From: Prauserella_A sp040635515
GTDB lineage: Bacteria; Actinomycetota; Actinomycetes; Mycobacteriales; Pseudonocardiaceae
Reading direction: 5' to 3'
Length of the DNA stretch: 64,000 bases
NCBI GenBank assembly: GCA_040635515.1
Contig: JBEYHY010000001.1
Coordinates: forward strand, 806,001 to 870,000
Shown: piece after piece, positions 25,850 through 34,970 of the stretch
Numbering within the stretch: the first letter of the stretch is position 1
Layout: every line of letters begins with the position of its first letter
Made by a program: the position numbers and the translations under genes
The notes under the pieces: generated by a model
Seen by the model: the letters and a program-made list of their open reading frames with translations, nothing else
Database searches by the model: none
Told to the model about the DNA's origin: nothing

Positions 25850-26497
25850 GTGCCGACGTTGCTGCGCCTGGACTCTTCCGCCGACCTCCGCTCGTCGACC
25901 TCGCGCACGCTCACCGGCGTGTTCGCCGAGGCGTGGCAGGCGAGAGGGCCTGGCCACCCCGTCGTCGAGCGGGACCTGCACCGCTCGCCGCTGCCGCATC
26001 TGCCCGACGCGGCGCTGCATTACGCGCCGCGCCTGCGGGCCGAAGGCGAGAACCCCGGTGCCGACGGCGAGCGGCTGCAGGAGGAGTTGCTCGCCGAACT
26101 GTCCGCCGTGGACGTGGTGGTGATCGGCGCCCCGATGTACAACTGGTCGCTGCCTTCCACGCTGAGGGCGTGGCTGGACTACGTGCACGTACTCGGCACG
26201 AGCGTGCCTTTCGACACCGACGACCAGCCCTACGCGGGCATGCCGGTGGTCGTGGTGTCCAGCAGGGGTCAGGCATACGGTGAGGGGACCGAGAACGCGG
26301 GCGACGACAATGCCGTCCCGCCACTCGTGCGCGTGCTGGGAACCTCGATGGGCATGGACGTCAGGGTGGTCACCGCCGAGTTGACGCTTGCCGAACGGAT
26401 CCCAGCCATGGCGCCGCTGGCCGGTAAGGCGAAGGCGAGCCTCGACGCGGCGACGGAACAGGTGCGGGAACTCGCGGCGACCCTCGGCGGGAACTGA
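25850..26497 (+). CDS. azoR: FMN-dependent NADH-azoreductase
   Basis: 215 residues from GTG, with AAAGGGAG upstream. A flavodoxin-fold enzyme with the AzoR pattern LLRLDSSADLRSSTSRTLTG at the phosphate loop, VVVIGAPMYNWSLPSTLRAW for FMN contacts, and VVVVSSRGQAYGEGTENAG later. AzoR-type enzymes reduce quinones and azo bonds with NADH and protect from quinone stress. It is convergent with the LigD polymerase gene, the two stops being only 3 bp apart. Confidence 0.88.
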   Translation: MPTLLRLDSSADLRSSTSRTLTGVFAEAWQARGPGHPVVERDLHRSPLPHLPDAALHYAPRLRAEGENPGADGERLQEELLAELSAVDVVVIGAPMYNWSLPSTLRAWLDYVHVLGTSVPFDTDDQPYAGMPVVVVSSRGQAYGEGTENAGDDNAVPPLVRVLGTSMGMDVRVVTAELTLAERIPAMAPLAGKAKASLDAATEQVRELAATLGGN

Positions 26498-26500
26498 TTC

Positions 26501-27517
26501 TCAGTCCAGCTCGATCGGCTTCACCGGGCTCCCGGAACCAGCGGCGCCGGCCGGATCGCCGCCGGGGTCGCGGGCGCCCTCGCGTTCGTCGCGGTCGGCC
26601 CACTCCAGCAGGCCCGTCAGTGAGAACACGGCGTCGTCGATGCCCGCGTGCGGATCGCCGATCCCGGCGAAGCGGGAGGGGACCGTCGCGATGGTGAAGT
26701 CGCCCGGCTCGATGTCGTCGACCTCGGCCCAGGTGACAGGGGCCGACACGGTGCCCTCCGCGTTGCCTCGCACCGAATAGGCGCTGGCGATGGTGTGGTC
26801 GCGCGCGTTCTGGTTGTAGTCGACGAACAGCATCGCCGGATCCCGGTCCTTGCGCCACCACGCTGTCGTCACGTCGTGCGGCGCTCTGCGCTCGACCTCC
26901 CTGGCGAAGGCCAGCGCCGCCCTCCTGACGTCGGCGAAGCCGTACTCGGGGTGGATCCTGACGTAGATGTGCAGGCCGCGTCCTCCCGAGGTCTTCGGCC
27001 AGCCGGTGGCGCCGAGTTCGTCGAGTACCTCATGTGCGACGCGGGCGACCCGCCGTACCCGGTCGAACCCGCACTCGGGCATCGGGTCGAGATCGATGCG
27101 CCACTCGTCAGGGACCTCGGTGTCGGCTCGCCGCGAGTTCCACGGATGAAACTCCACTGTGGACATCTGAACGGCCCAGATGACGTCGGCGAGCTTGGTG
27201 ACGCACAGTTCGTCGGCGTGCCGCCCGTAGCGCGGGAAGTGCACGCGCACCGTGCCGAGCCACGGTGGCGCGCCGTGCGGTACGCGTTTCTGGTGCACCT
27301 TCTCCCCGCTGACCCCTTTGGGGAAGCGGTGCAGCATGCAGGGCCGCTCGCGCAGGGCCCTGACGATGCCGTCGCCGACGGCGAGGTAGTAGTTGGCGAG
27401 GTCCAGCTTGGTCTCCCCTCGGGCGGGGAAGTAGACCCGCTGCGGATTGGACAACCGCACCGGATAGCCGCCGACCTCCAGTGTCTCCGAGGGGCTCTGG
27501 CCCTTCCGCGAAGCCAT
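26501..27517 (-). CDS. Stand-alone LigD polymerase-domain protein (NHEJ primase-polymerase)
   Basis: 338 residues, an archaeo-eukaryotic primase fold. Motifs match the polymerase domain of LigD: VIWAVQMSTVEFHPWNSR, RIDLDPMPECGFDRVRRVAR with the two catalytic Asp, KTSGGRGLHIYVRIHPEY, and MLFVDYNQNARDHTIASAYS. It adds nucleotides, often ribonucleotides, to break ends during non-homologous end joining. The ligase and phosphoesterase domains of full LigD are absent, and neither Ku nor a ligase gene is nearby. The acidic, glycine-rich C-terminal 40 residues are unconserved. Confidence 0.9.
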   Translation of the reverse strand: MASRKGQSPSETLEVGGYPVRLSNPQRVYFPARGETKLDLANYYLAVGDGIVRALRERPCMLHRFPKGVSGEKVHQKRVPHGAPPWLGTVRVHFPRYGRHADELCVTKLADVIWAVQMSTVEFHPWNSRRADTEVPDEWRIDLDPMPECGFDRVRRVARVAHEVLDELGATGWPKTSGGRGLHIYVRIHPEYGFADVRRAALAFAREVERRAPHDVTTAWWRKDRDPAMLFVDYNQNARDHTIASAYSVRGNAEGTVSAPVTWAEVDDIEPGDFTIATVPSRFAGIGDPHAGIDDAVFSLTGLLEWADRDEREGARDPGGDPAGAAGSGSPVKPIELD

Positions 27518-27561
27518 GTCCGGAAACTACCTCGCTTTTCCCGTTCGCGGGTGCCGAAGCA

Positions 27562-28572
27562 TCAGCGCGGCTCGTCCTCGGGTTTCGCCGGGGGACGTGC
27601 GCGCAGTGAGCCGGGATGCGCCTTCGCCGAGGGATCCCGCCGGGTCTTGATCAGGCTCGCCACGGTGACCACGGTCAGCACCACGACGATCACGCCGAGG
27701 CTCACCACCGTGTCGATCTCGGGGATGCGGTCGTCGATGTCCACGTGCAGCCAGTGCAGGATCAGCTTGACCCCGATGAAGGCCAGGATCAGAGACAGTC
27801 CGGTCGACAGGTAGACCAGCCGATCCAGCAGGCCTTTCACCAGGAAGAACAGTGCCCTGAGACCGAGCAGCGCGAACGCGTTGGCCACGAAGACGATGTA
27901 GGGCTCCTTGGTGACCCCGAAGACCGCGGGGATGGAGTCGAGCGCGAACAGCAGGTCGATGCTGCCGATGGCGAGCAGCACGATGAAAAGCGGCGTCACC
28001 ATGCGCCTGCCGTCGATCCTGGTGACGAGCTTTCCGCCGACGTATTCGGTGGTCACGGGAAGCACCTTGCGGGCGGTGCGCACCATGACGTTGTCCTCGA
28101 CGTCCGGATCCTCGTCGCGATGCCGGAACAGTTGCACGGCCGTGTAGATGAGCAGGAGGCCGAACAGCAGGAACATGAACGAGAAGAGGGAAAGCAGTGT
28201 CGCGCCGACGGCGATGAAGATGCCGCGCATGATGAGCGCGAGCACGATGCCGAAGGTCAGGACCTTGTGCTGGTGTTCCTCGGGCACCGCGAAGGTGCTC
28301 ATGATGATCACGAAGACGAAGAGATTGTCGACGGAGAGGCTCTTCTCCACGATGTAGCCGGCGAAGTACTCGGTGCCGAACTGCCCGCCGTGCTGGAGCA
28401 TGAACCACACGCCGAAGGCGACCGCGACGAGGATGTAGAACACCGACCACGCGGTGGCCTCGCGGAATCCGACGCGATGGGGTCTCGCGGCGGCGATGGC
28501 GAGGTCCATCGCGAGCAACGCGACGATGACCAGAATGGTGATCGCCCAGGTGAGTCCGTCGATGTCGAGCAC
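27562..28572 (-). CDS. TerC/Alx family membrane protein
   Basis: 336 residues from the GTG at 28572, preceded by GGAGG; the longer frame to 28728 is rejected. Eight or more membrane helices carry the TerC signature FAGYIVEKSLSVDNLFVFVI near residue 75 and IGSIDLLFALDSIPAVFGVT near residue 200, each with the conserved Asp in the membrane. TerC/Alx proteins are linked to tellurite resistance and to Mn2+ export. I looked for a yybP-ykoY Mn riboswitch in the leader and could not see one. Divergent from the M23 peptidase gene. Confidence 0.92.
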   Translation of the reverse strand: MLDIDGLTWAITILVIVALLAMDLAIAAARPHRVGFREATAWSVFYILVAVAFGVWFMLQHGGQFGTEYFAGYIVEKSLSVDNLFVFVIIMSTFAVPEEHQHKVLTFGIVLALIMRGIFIAVGATLLSLFSFMFLLFGLLLIYTAVQLFRHRDEDPDVEDNVMVRTARKVLPVTTEYVGGKLVTRIDGRRMVTPLFIVLLAIGSIDLLFALDSIPAVFGVTKEPYIVFVANAFALLGLRALFFLVKGLLDRLVYLSTGLSLILAFIGVKLILHWLHVDIDDRIPEIDTVVSLGVIVVVLTVVTVASLIKTRRDPSAKAHPGSLRARPPAKPEDEPR

Positions 28573-28882
28573 ACTGCCTCCGGAGTCCTTCGGGCGAATC
28601 CGGCCACCGTGTTCGCCCGGGTCACCGTAAGGGCAGACGGGAAAAACCCGCCACTTCAAGCGGCTCCGACGGGAAAGTCGCGACCGGCGCGTCATCGCCC
28701 TGGGTGATACGTCAATGACACTGTGCAAAAAGACGCGTAAATGTCACCGTATCGTTGTGTTGTATGTCAAAGTCTGTGGAATCGAAGCAACCCGCCCACG
28801 CATAGTTCCGATGCCCCGACCCCAGCGCAGGTCACTGGTTCCCCCGCCGCTGACGTGCGCGACAACCCCGATGGAGCAATAC
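28573..28882. other. 310-bp divergent intergenic region
   Basis: It carries the leaders of the leftward terC-like gene and the rightward M23 peptidase gene. The part around 28720-28790 is distinctly AT-richer than the surroundings and includes TGACA/TGTCA inverted elements; I see no gene and no riboswitch I can support. Confidence 0.5.
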
Positions 28883-29992
28883 ATGGCCGCGCGCCATCCG
28901 CTCAGAAAGGCGGTGCCCGCGTCGCTGTTCGCGGCGATGGTGTGTGCCGCCACGCTGGCCCCCGCCTCCGCGTCCGCTCAGTCGGATCCGGATTCGCTCT
29001 CCGACCGGATCGCCGCGGCGGAGGCCGAACTCGACGAGGCGCAAGCCGCCCTCGCCACGACCTACGACACGTTCACCTCGGCGCAGCACCGGTTCGACGC
29101 CGCGACGAGGAAAGCGCAGGAGGCCCAGCGCAAGGCCGACGAGGCCACCGTGGCGGCGCGGGAAGCGGCGAAGCAGGCCACCGAGGCGCAGGGCAACGTC
29201 GACGAACTCGCCTCGGCGAGTTTCCGGCAGGGCAGCGTCGTCGGTTCCTCGCTGACGACATATCTCGGTTCGCGGACGCCCGCCGAGATGATGGAACGGT
29301 CCTCCCTGCTCAATGCGCTCGGTGGTGAGCACCTCGATTCACTCGGCACCCTGCAGCGGGCCGTCGACGAGCAACGTTCGTTCGAGGCGACGGCCAAGAC
29401 GTCGTTGCGAGAGGCCAGGGACAACGAGGCCGAGGCGGCCGTCGCGAAGACCGAGGCGGAGAAGGCCTACTCCGTGGCGACCGGCCAGCAGGAGGAGGCC
29501 AAGGCGAACACCGACCGGCTGCTCGCGCAGAAGGCGTCGCTGGAGAGTCAGCTCGCCGGCACCGGAGCCGCCGCGGCGGCCGCCGAAGGCGCCCCCGCGC
29601 CATCGGCCAGTGGGGTCGTCAAGCCGACGACCGGCACGCTGACCTCGACCTACGGGCCGCGTGGCGGGACCATCCACTATGGAATCGACATCGCCAACAG
29701 CATCGGAACCCCGATCGTGTCCGTATTGGACGGTGAGGTGATCTCGGCGGGCCCGGCGAGCGGATTCGGCCTGTGGGTGCGGGTCCAGCACGCCAACGGG
29801 CTCATCACCGTGTACGGGCACATCGATCAGGCCCTGGTGTCGGTGGGGCAGCGGGTCACCGCCGGTCAGCAGATCGCGACCCTCGGCAACAGGGGAGAGT
29901 CGACAGGGCCTCACCTGCACTTCGAGGTCCACGACAACGGTCAGAAGATCGATCCGCTGGTGTGGCTGCGCAGCAACGGCGTGGACATCTGA
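28883..29992 (+). CDS. M23 family metallopeptidase with coiled-coil region, secreted
   Basis: 369 residues from the ATG at 28883, which has GGAG six bases upstream; an ATG at 28871 is also in frame. A signal peptide (SLFAAMVCAATLAPASASAQ) is followed by ~200 residues of Ala/Glu-rich coiled coil, as in EnvC/NlpD-type and RipA-like proteins. The C-terminal LytM domain keeps the zinc ligands: HYGIDIANS (His, Asp) near residue 265 and HLHFEVHDNG near residue 345. It probably acts in the envelope on peptidoglycan cross-links or as an activator of amidases. Confidence 0.9.
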   Translation: MAARHPLRKAVPASLFAAMVCAATLAPASASAQSDPDSLSDRIAAAEAELDEAQAALATTYDTFTSAQHRFDAATRKAQEAQRKADEATVAAREAAKQATEAQGNVDELASASFRQGSVVGSSLTTYLGSRTPAEMMERSSLLNALGGEHLDSLGTLQRAVDEQRSFEATAKTSLREARDNEAEAAVAKTEAEKAYSVATGQQEEAKANTDRLLAQKASLESQLAGTGAAAAAAEGAPAPSASGVVKPTTGTLTSTYGPRGGTIHYGIDIANSIGTPIVSVLDGEVISAGPASGFGLWVRVQHANGLITVYGHIDQALVSVGQRVTAGQQIATLGNRGESTGPHLHFEVHDNGQKIDPLVWLRSNGVDI

Positions 29993-30124
29993 GCGAGCTC
30001 AACGGCGAGGCAGGTGTATAACGTCCTATACGGCTCGGCTCTGACGGGCGATTCCGCCGCCACTCACCCGCGAAATCTCCGAAGAACCCGCGGGGACACC
30101 GGCCGGCCGAGGCTTCGGTACGGA

Positions 30125-31498
30125 TCAGTGGTGGAAGGCGATGGGCCTGCGGGGAGCGGGATGCCGCAGGTGCGCGACCGCGTCGCGGAGGTCGCGGGCG
30201 AACAGGGCTGCCTTGTCGGTGCTGATTCCGTGCCGGATCAGCACTCGGTGGATGACCGTTTCCTGCCGCTGGGGCGGAAGCGGGTAGGCGGCGACCTGCC
30301 AGCCGCGCATGCGTAGTTCGTCCGACAGTTCGTACAGGGTGAACCCCGCCTCGGCCGGGTCGTTCAGCGTGTAGGACAGCGCGGGAAGCGCGCCCCTTCC
30401 CGAGTACAGCATGGTGAACGGCCCCATGCCCGCGACTTCGTCGGCGAGCCAGGCCGCGGTGTCGGCGCACGCCTGTTGCACCCTCCGATAGCCTTCCCTT
30501 CCCAGTCGCAGCAGCAGGTAGTACTGAGCGATGACCTCGCTGCCGGGACGCGAGAAGTTCAGTGCGAACGTCGGCATGTTCCCGCCGAGGTAATCGACCC
30601 GGAACACCAGGTCCTCCGGCAGGTCCTCCGCCGACCGCCAGACGACCCAGCCGACCCCGAGCGGGGCGAGCCCGTACTTGTGCCCCGAGGTGTTGATGGA
30701 GCAGACCCTCGGTATCCGGAAGTCCCATTCCAGCTCCGGCTGGACGAAGGGCGCGATGAACCCGCCGCTCGCGCCGTCGACGTGGATGGGTACGTCGAGG
30801 CCGGTGTCCCGCTGGATCGCGTCGAGTTCGGCCGCGATCGCCTTCACCGGTTCGTAATCGCACGTGAACGTCACGCCGAGAATGGCAACGACACCGATCG
30901 TGTTCTCGTCGACGTAGTCGCGCAGTTGTTCAGGCCGCAATCCGGTCGCGTCGCCGAGCAGCGGAACCTGGCGCAGTTCGACGTCGAGGTAGCGCGCGAA
31001 CTTCTCCCAGCACACCTGCACCGGCCCGCAGACCAGGTTGGGGCGATCGGCGGGCTTGTCAGCGGCCTTCCGGCGGGCCCGCCACCGCCATTTCAGCGCG
31101 AGCCCGCCCAGCATGCACGCCTCGCTCGAACCGGTGGTCGAGCAGCCGACCGCCGCTCCGTCGCCGCTCGCGTGCCACAGGTCGGCGAGGATGTTCACGC
31201 AGCGCGACTCGATTTCGGCCGTCTGCGGGTACTCGTCCTTGTCGATCATGTTCTTGTTCATGTTCTCGTTCATCAGCGTGTGAACGAGGGGGTCGTTCCA
31301 GGTTGTGCAGAAGGTCGCGAGGTTCTGTGCCGCGTTTCCGTCGAGGTCGAGTTCGTCGTGGATGAGCTGGTACACGACGGCGGGGTCGTGGGGTTGCTCG
31401 CCGATGCGCCTCTTCGCGAGTTCCCGCCCGCTGAGCGCGCTCGCGTACACGTCGTCGAAGCGGGCGCCGTCCTCGTCGCCGATTCTGTGCAAAGCCAT
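30125..31498 (-). CDS. gadB: Glutamate decarboxylase
   Basis: 457 residues, a PLP-dependent decarboxylase of group II. NINTSGHKYGL-type motif (CSINTSGHKYGLAPLGVGWV) near residue 270 holds the PLP lysine. Other family segments are TTWNDPLVHTLMNENMNKNM, STTGSSEACMLGGLALKWRW and VPIHVDGASGGFIAPFVQPE. It converts glutamate to GABA, consuming a proton. No GadC-type antiporter lies nearby, so an acid-resistance role is not shown by context. The C-terminus ends in HH, as in many acid-responsive GADs. Confidence 0.94.
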   Translation of the reverse strand: MALHRIGDEDGARFDDVYASALSGRELAKRRIGEQPHDPAVVYQLIHDELDLDGNAAQNLATFCTTWNDPLVHTLMNENMNKNMIDKDEYPQTAEIESRCVNILADLWHASGDGAAVGCSTTGSSEACMLGGLALKWRWRARRKAADKPADRPNLVCGPVQVCWEKFARYLDVELRQVPLLGDATGLRPEQLRDYVDENTIGVVAILGVTFTCDYEPVKAIAAELDAIQRDTGLDVPIHVDGASGGFIAPFVQPELEWDFRIPRVCSINTSGHKYGLAPLGVGWVVWRSAEDLPEDLVFRVDYLGGNMPTFALNFSRPGSEVIAQYYLLLRLGREGYRRVQQACADTAAWLADEVAGMGPFTMLYSGRGALPALSYTLNDPAEAGFTLYELSDELRMRGWQVAAYPLPPQRQETVIHRVLIRHGISTDKAALFARDLRDAVAHLRHPAPRRPIAFHH

Positions 31499-31593
31499 GG
31501 GTGACTCCTTCGCGGGAGACCGACCCGTTCAGTATTGGCGAGGACGAACCCGCTCGCACGGGTGGTCTCGGCTGTCCACTGAGGACTGAAGAG

Positions 31594-32124
31594 TTATCGG
31601 GGGCCGTGCTCGCCGATGTGGGTGAGCAGTTCCGATACCGGCTTGCGGCCGGAGAGGATCGCCGAACGCCCTGCCGGGGCGGGGGCCGGGTGGCCGAGCG
31701 CGATCGCGTGGTTGGCCAGCCACGGAAGGTCGTAGCCGGCCATCCTCGCCGCCGCGACGGCGTTGGCTTCCGGATAGAGCGAGACGGGACAGCTTCCCAG
31801 GCCCGCGGCGTGCGCGGCGAGTACCAGTGACTGGCACACCCTGCCGAGGTCGAATTCCGTGTCGCGTCCCGCCGAGGAGTCGGAGAGCAGGACGAGCGCG
31901 GCCGGTGCCGTCGCGATCGGCAACGCGTACTGACCCAGCGTGGCAAGCCGCTGCCGCAGGGCATGGCCGGTGACCGACACGAAACGCCACGGTTGCCGGT
32001 TTCTCGCCGAACCCGTCCACCGTGCCGCGTCGACGATCGCCTCGATGTCGGCGCGCGTCACCGGCAGGTCCGCGAAGTGCCGGGTTGCCCGCACGGCAGC
32101 GGGCGTGCGTCGCCCATGATCCAC
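31594..32124 (-). CDS. Nitroreductase family protein
   Basis: 176 residues if started at the GTG at 32124, chosen because TAGCGT lies seven bases before it as a leaderless -10; an in-frame GTG at 32151 would add nine residues. FMN-binding family features: AVRATRHFADLPVTRADIEA, ARWTGSARNRQPWRFVSVTG, VCQSLVLAAHAAGLGSCPVS, and HAIALGHPAPAPAGRS. NADPH-dependent reduction of nitro or quinone compounds is the family norm; substrate unknown. It lies ~95 bp upstream of gadB on the same strand. Confidence 0.82.
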   Translation of the reverse strand: MDHGRRTPAAVRATRHFADLPVTRADIEAIVDAARWTGSARNRQPWRFVSVTGHALRQRLATLGQYALPIATAPAALVLLSDSSAGRDTEFDLGRVCQSLVLAAHAAGLGSCPVSLYPEANAVAAARMAGYDLPWLANHAIALGHPAPAPAGRSAILSGRKPVSELLTHIGEHGPR

Positions 32125-32210
32125 GCTCGGTACGCTAACACCGCCCCGCACACCCCGGCCCGCGGTGCGCGCCGTCCACGGCTGGCGACCAGAGCAACGA
32201 GGTGAGTCCG

Positions 32211-32582
32211 ATGACCACGACGACCGAGCAGGACCCCACGCGCACCCGGCGGCTCGTGAAGCTGTTCTCGATCATCGCGATCGTGGAGGCGTGCACCTGG
32301 GCGGGTCTGCTGGCGGGGATGTACTTCAAGTACATCCCCGAGACGACGACGGAACTGGGCGTGAAGATCTTCGGCCCGCTCCACGGCGCCGCTTTCGTCT
32401 GCTACGGGATCGTGACGATCCTGCTCTCGATGAAGCTGAGGTGGCCGGTGCGCTGGCTGACGCTCGTCGCACTCGTGGCCGCCATACCCCCGTTCACGAC
32501 CGTCGTCTTCGAGTTCTGGGCCCGCCGCACCGGACGGCTCACCGCGCGAGACGATGAGGTCGCTCAGGCGAAGGTCAGGTAG
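32211..32582 (+). CDS. DUF3817 domain membrane protein
   Basis: 123 residues from the ATG at 32211, with GAGG eight bases upstream. Three membrane helices with the DUF3817 pattern: VKLFSIIAIVEACTWAGLLA, KIFGPLHGAAFVCYGIVTIL and WLTLVALVAAIPPFTTVVFE. DUF3817 proteins are small actinobacterial and firmicute membrane proteins of unknown role, sometimes fused to transporters. The 3' end overlaps the convergent mntH by 19 bp. Confidence 0.85.
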   Translation: MTTTTEQDPTRTRRLVKLFSIIAIVEACTWAGLLAGMYFKYIPETTTELGVKIFGPLHGAAFVCYGIVTILLSMKLRWPVRWLTLVALVAAIPPFTTVVFEFWARRTGRLTARDDEVAQAKVR

Positions 32583-33799
32583 AGCAGAGCCACGTTCAGC
32601 ACGATGATCACGCCGGCGACCAGCCAGGCGACGGTAGTGGTGACGACGTGGTTGGTGCTTGCGCCCATCAGCCCTCGGTCGCTCGTGAGGCGCACCAGCG
32701 GCGCCAGCGCGAACGGGATGCCGAACGACAGCACCACCTGGGACAGGACGAGCGCCCTGCTCGGGTCGACGCCGATCGCGAGTACGAGCAGTGCGGGCAG
32801 CAGCGTGACGAGCCTGCGCAGCAGCAGCGGGTAGCGCTTCCGCAACAACCCCTGCATGATCATCGCGCCCGCGTAGGCGCCGACCGAGGTCGACGCGAGT
32901 CCCGATGCGAGCAGGCCGACCGCGAACAACAGGCCGACGACGGGGCCGAGGGCGGTCTGCACCGCGGAGTGGGCCCCCTCGATGGAATCGACGTTGTCCT
33001 GGCCCTGGAGGTTGGTCGCCGCGAGCAGCAGCATTCCGATGTTCACCGCGCCGGCAAGCACCATGGCCAGCCCGACGTCGAGTTTGGTGGCCTTGAGCAG
33101 TTTCCGGAGCCGGGGGCCTTCGGTGTGGCCGTGCCGGTCGCGGGCCAGCCCGGAATGCAGGTAGACGGCGTGCGGCATGATCGTCGCGCCGAGCATCGCC
33201 GCCGCGAGCAGGACGCTTTCCGTCCCGCTGAAGCGGGGGATCAGTCCGTCCAGTGCCCCTGACGCGGACGGTGGCTCGACGACGACACCCACCAGGAAGC
33301 CTGCCGCGATGATCAGCAGGAAACCGGTGATCACCCGCTCGAAGCGTCTCGGCCCGCCTTTGTCGTAGACCGCGAGCAGGAAAAGGCTGACGAGACCGGT
33401 GATGATTCCACCGGTCAGAAGCGGCAGGCCGAACAGCAGATGGAGGGCGATGGCGCCGCCGACGACCTCGGCGATGTCGGTGGCGATGGCGACGAGTTCG
33501 GCCTGTGCCCAATAGCCGAGCCTCGCGGGTTTGCCCAGCCGGTCGCGCAGTGCCTCCGGCAGCGAGAGGCCGGTGACGAGCCCGAGTTTCGCGGACAGGT
33601 ACTGGACGAGACCCGCCATCAGGTTGGCCGCGACCAGGACCCATACCAGCAGGTAGCCGAACTGTGCGCCGGCGCTGACGTTGGCGGCGACGTTGCCGGG
33701 ATCGACATAGGCCACGGCGGCGACGAACGCGGGCCCGAGCAGGAGCAGGCTTGTCTTGGCGCGGGCGAGCCGCGGCCGCATCCCGTTCAGCAGAGCCAT
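32564..33799 (-). CDS. mntH: Nramp family divalent metal transporter
   Basis: 411 residues, eleven membrane helices. The metal site motifs are intact: AAVAYVDPGNVAANVSAGAQ in the first helix (DPGN) and LGATIMPHAVYLHSGLARDR in the sixth (MPH). Nramp/MntH proteins import Mn2+ and Fe2+ with protons. A DtxR/MntR-like inverted repeat lies 47 bp upstream, so metal-dependent repression is likely. The GTG/ATG choice is clear: ATG at 33799 with GGAGG-like AAGGAGGCGGC before it. Confidence 0.94.
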   Translation of the reverse strand: MALLNGMRPRLARAKTSLLLLGPAFVAAVAYVDPGNVAANVSAGAQFGYLLVWVLVAANLMAGLVQYLSAKLGLVTGLSLPEALRDRLGKPARLGYWAQAELVAIATDIAEVVGGAIALHLLFGLPLLTGGIITGLVSLFLLAVYDKGGPRRFERVITGFLLIIAAGFLVGVVVEPPSASGALDGLIPRFSGTESVLLAAAMLGATIMPHAVYLHSGLARDRHGHTEGPRLRKLLKATKLDVGLAMVLAGAVNIGMLLLAATNLQGQDNVDSIEGAHSAVQTALGPVVGLLFAVGLLASGLASTSVGAYAGAMIMQGLLRKRYPLLLRRLVTLLPALLVLAIGVDPSRALVLSQVVLSFGIPFALAPLVRLTSDRGLMGASTNHVVTTTVAWLVAGVIIVLNVALLYLTFA

Positions 33800-33845
33800 G
33801 CCGCCTCCTTCCCGCCCGTCGAGTTCGCCATGCCCGAATCAGAGT

Positions 33846-33859
33846 TTAGGCGTGCCGAA
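33846..33859. promoter_or_regulatory. Putative MntR/DtxR-type box upstream of mntH
   Basis: TTAGGC-GT-GCCGAA is an inverted repeat with 5 of 6 arm positions pairing, close to the TTAGGCnnGCCTAA pattern of actinobacterial DtxR/MntR sites. It lies 47-60 bp before the mntH start. Confidence 0.6.
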
Positions 33860-33965
33860 TCCAACGCGGAACCCGAGCGCGCGGGAAGCGCTCGCCCGAT
33901 TACCGGCCGCCGATCCGGGGAACACGTGGTGACGACCTGAAGGGACCTGAAGGGAAAGGAGCAAG

Positions 33966-34970
33966 GTGAAGGTTGTCTACGTGTCCTACCCGGACGAGGC
34001 CACGCCGCCGGTACTGGCGTCCGCGCCCGGTGCGCTGGGGCTGCGCCCGCTGCTTGAGGACAACGGGCACGAGCTGGTGACGACAAGCGACACCGGAACC
34101 GCGCTCGATGAGGAACTCGCCGAAGCGGAAGTCCTCATCACGACGCCGTTCTGGCCGGTCTACCTGTCCGAACAGCAGGTGAGGAACGCGAAGAACCTGC
34201 GCCTCGTGCTGACGGCCGGCATCGGTTCCGATCACATCGACTGGGATGTCGCGCGAGACAACGGCATCACCGTCGCCGAGGTCACCGGATCGAACGTGGT
34301 CAGCGTCGCCGAGCACAACGTGCTCCAGATTCTGGCTCTTGTCAGGAACTTCGTACCGGCCTACCGGCAGGCCACCGACGGCGGCTGGGATGTCGCCGGC
34401 GTGTCAAGGCATGCCCATGACCTCGAAGGCAAGACCGTCGGCATGGTGGGGCTCGGTGCGATCGGCGCGCGAACGGCCTTGCGGCTCAAGAACTTCGACG
34501 TCCGGTTGCTGTACTACGCCAATCATCGCCGTTCGCCCGCAGACGAGGCCGTGCTCGGCGCGAAGTACTCGAGGCTGGACGACCTGATCGCGGAGTCCGA
34601 TGTGGTGTGTCTCGCGCTGCCCCTGATGGCAGGCAGTCAGGCGTTGATCGGCCCGGAAAGGCTCGCGGCGATGAAAGAAGGAGCCTGGCTGGTCAACACC
34701 GCGCGAGGAGCGATCGTCGACAGGGACGCGCTGGTGGAGTCGCTGGCGAACGGCCATTTGGGGGGCTATGCGGGGGACACGTGGCACCCGCAGCCGGCGC
34801 CTGCGGACCACCCGTGGCGCACCATGCCCGCGCACGCGATGACGATCCACTACTCGGGTATGACGGTCGAGGCGCAACGACGTATCGCCTCAGGTATCGC
34901 CGAACTGCTGCGACGTCACCTCGACGGGGACGAACCGCCGCGGGACTACGTACTGGTGAAGCCGGAGTGA
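33966..34970 (+). CDS. NAD-dependent formate dehydrogenase (D-2-hydroxyacid dehydrogenase superfamily)
   Basis: 334 residues from GTG with AAGGAG upstream. Sequence follows NAD-formate dehydrogenase closely: TTPFWPVYLSEQQV holds the substrate-site Pro-Phe, LTAGIGSDHIDWDVARDNGI, VTGSNVVSVAEHNVLQILAL, the Rossmann motif GKTVGMVGLGAIGARTALRL, GGYAGDTWHPQPAPADHPWR with the catalytic-site Gln, and TIHYSGMTVEAQRRIASGIA with the catalytic His. It oxidises formate to CO2 with NAD+. The N-terminal ~50 residues of the 400-residue Pseudomonas enzyme are missing. The stop overlaps the GTG of the next gene. Confidence 0.82.
   Translation: MKVVYVSYPDEATPPVLASAPGALGLRPLLEDNGHELVTTSDTGTALDEELAEAEVLITTPFWPVYLSEQQVRNAKNLRLVLTAGIGSDHIDWDVARDNGITVAEVTGSNVVSVAEHNVLQILALVRNFVPAYRQATDGGWDVAGVSRHAHDLEGKTVGMVGLGAIGARTALRLKNFDVRLLYYANHRRSPADEAVLGAKYSRLDDLIAESDVVCLALPLMAGSQALIGPERLAAMKEGAWLVNTARGAIVDRDALVESLANGHLGGYAGDTWHPQPAPADHPWRTMPAHAMTIHYSGMTVEAQRRIASGIAELLRRHLDGDEPPRDYVLVKPE

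Noticed and set aside
28573..28740. yybP-ykoY manganese riboswitch ahead of the TerC-like gene
   Set aside because: I could not find the conserved paired GGGGAGUA-type elements in this leader.
28720..28882. c-di-AMP (ydaO) riboswitch ahead of the M23 peptidase
   Set aside because: This riboswitch class often precedes cell-wall hydrolases in actinobacteria, but its conserved blocks are not recognisable here.
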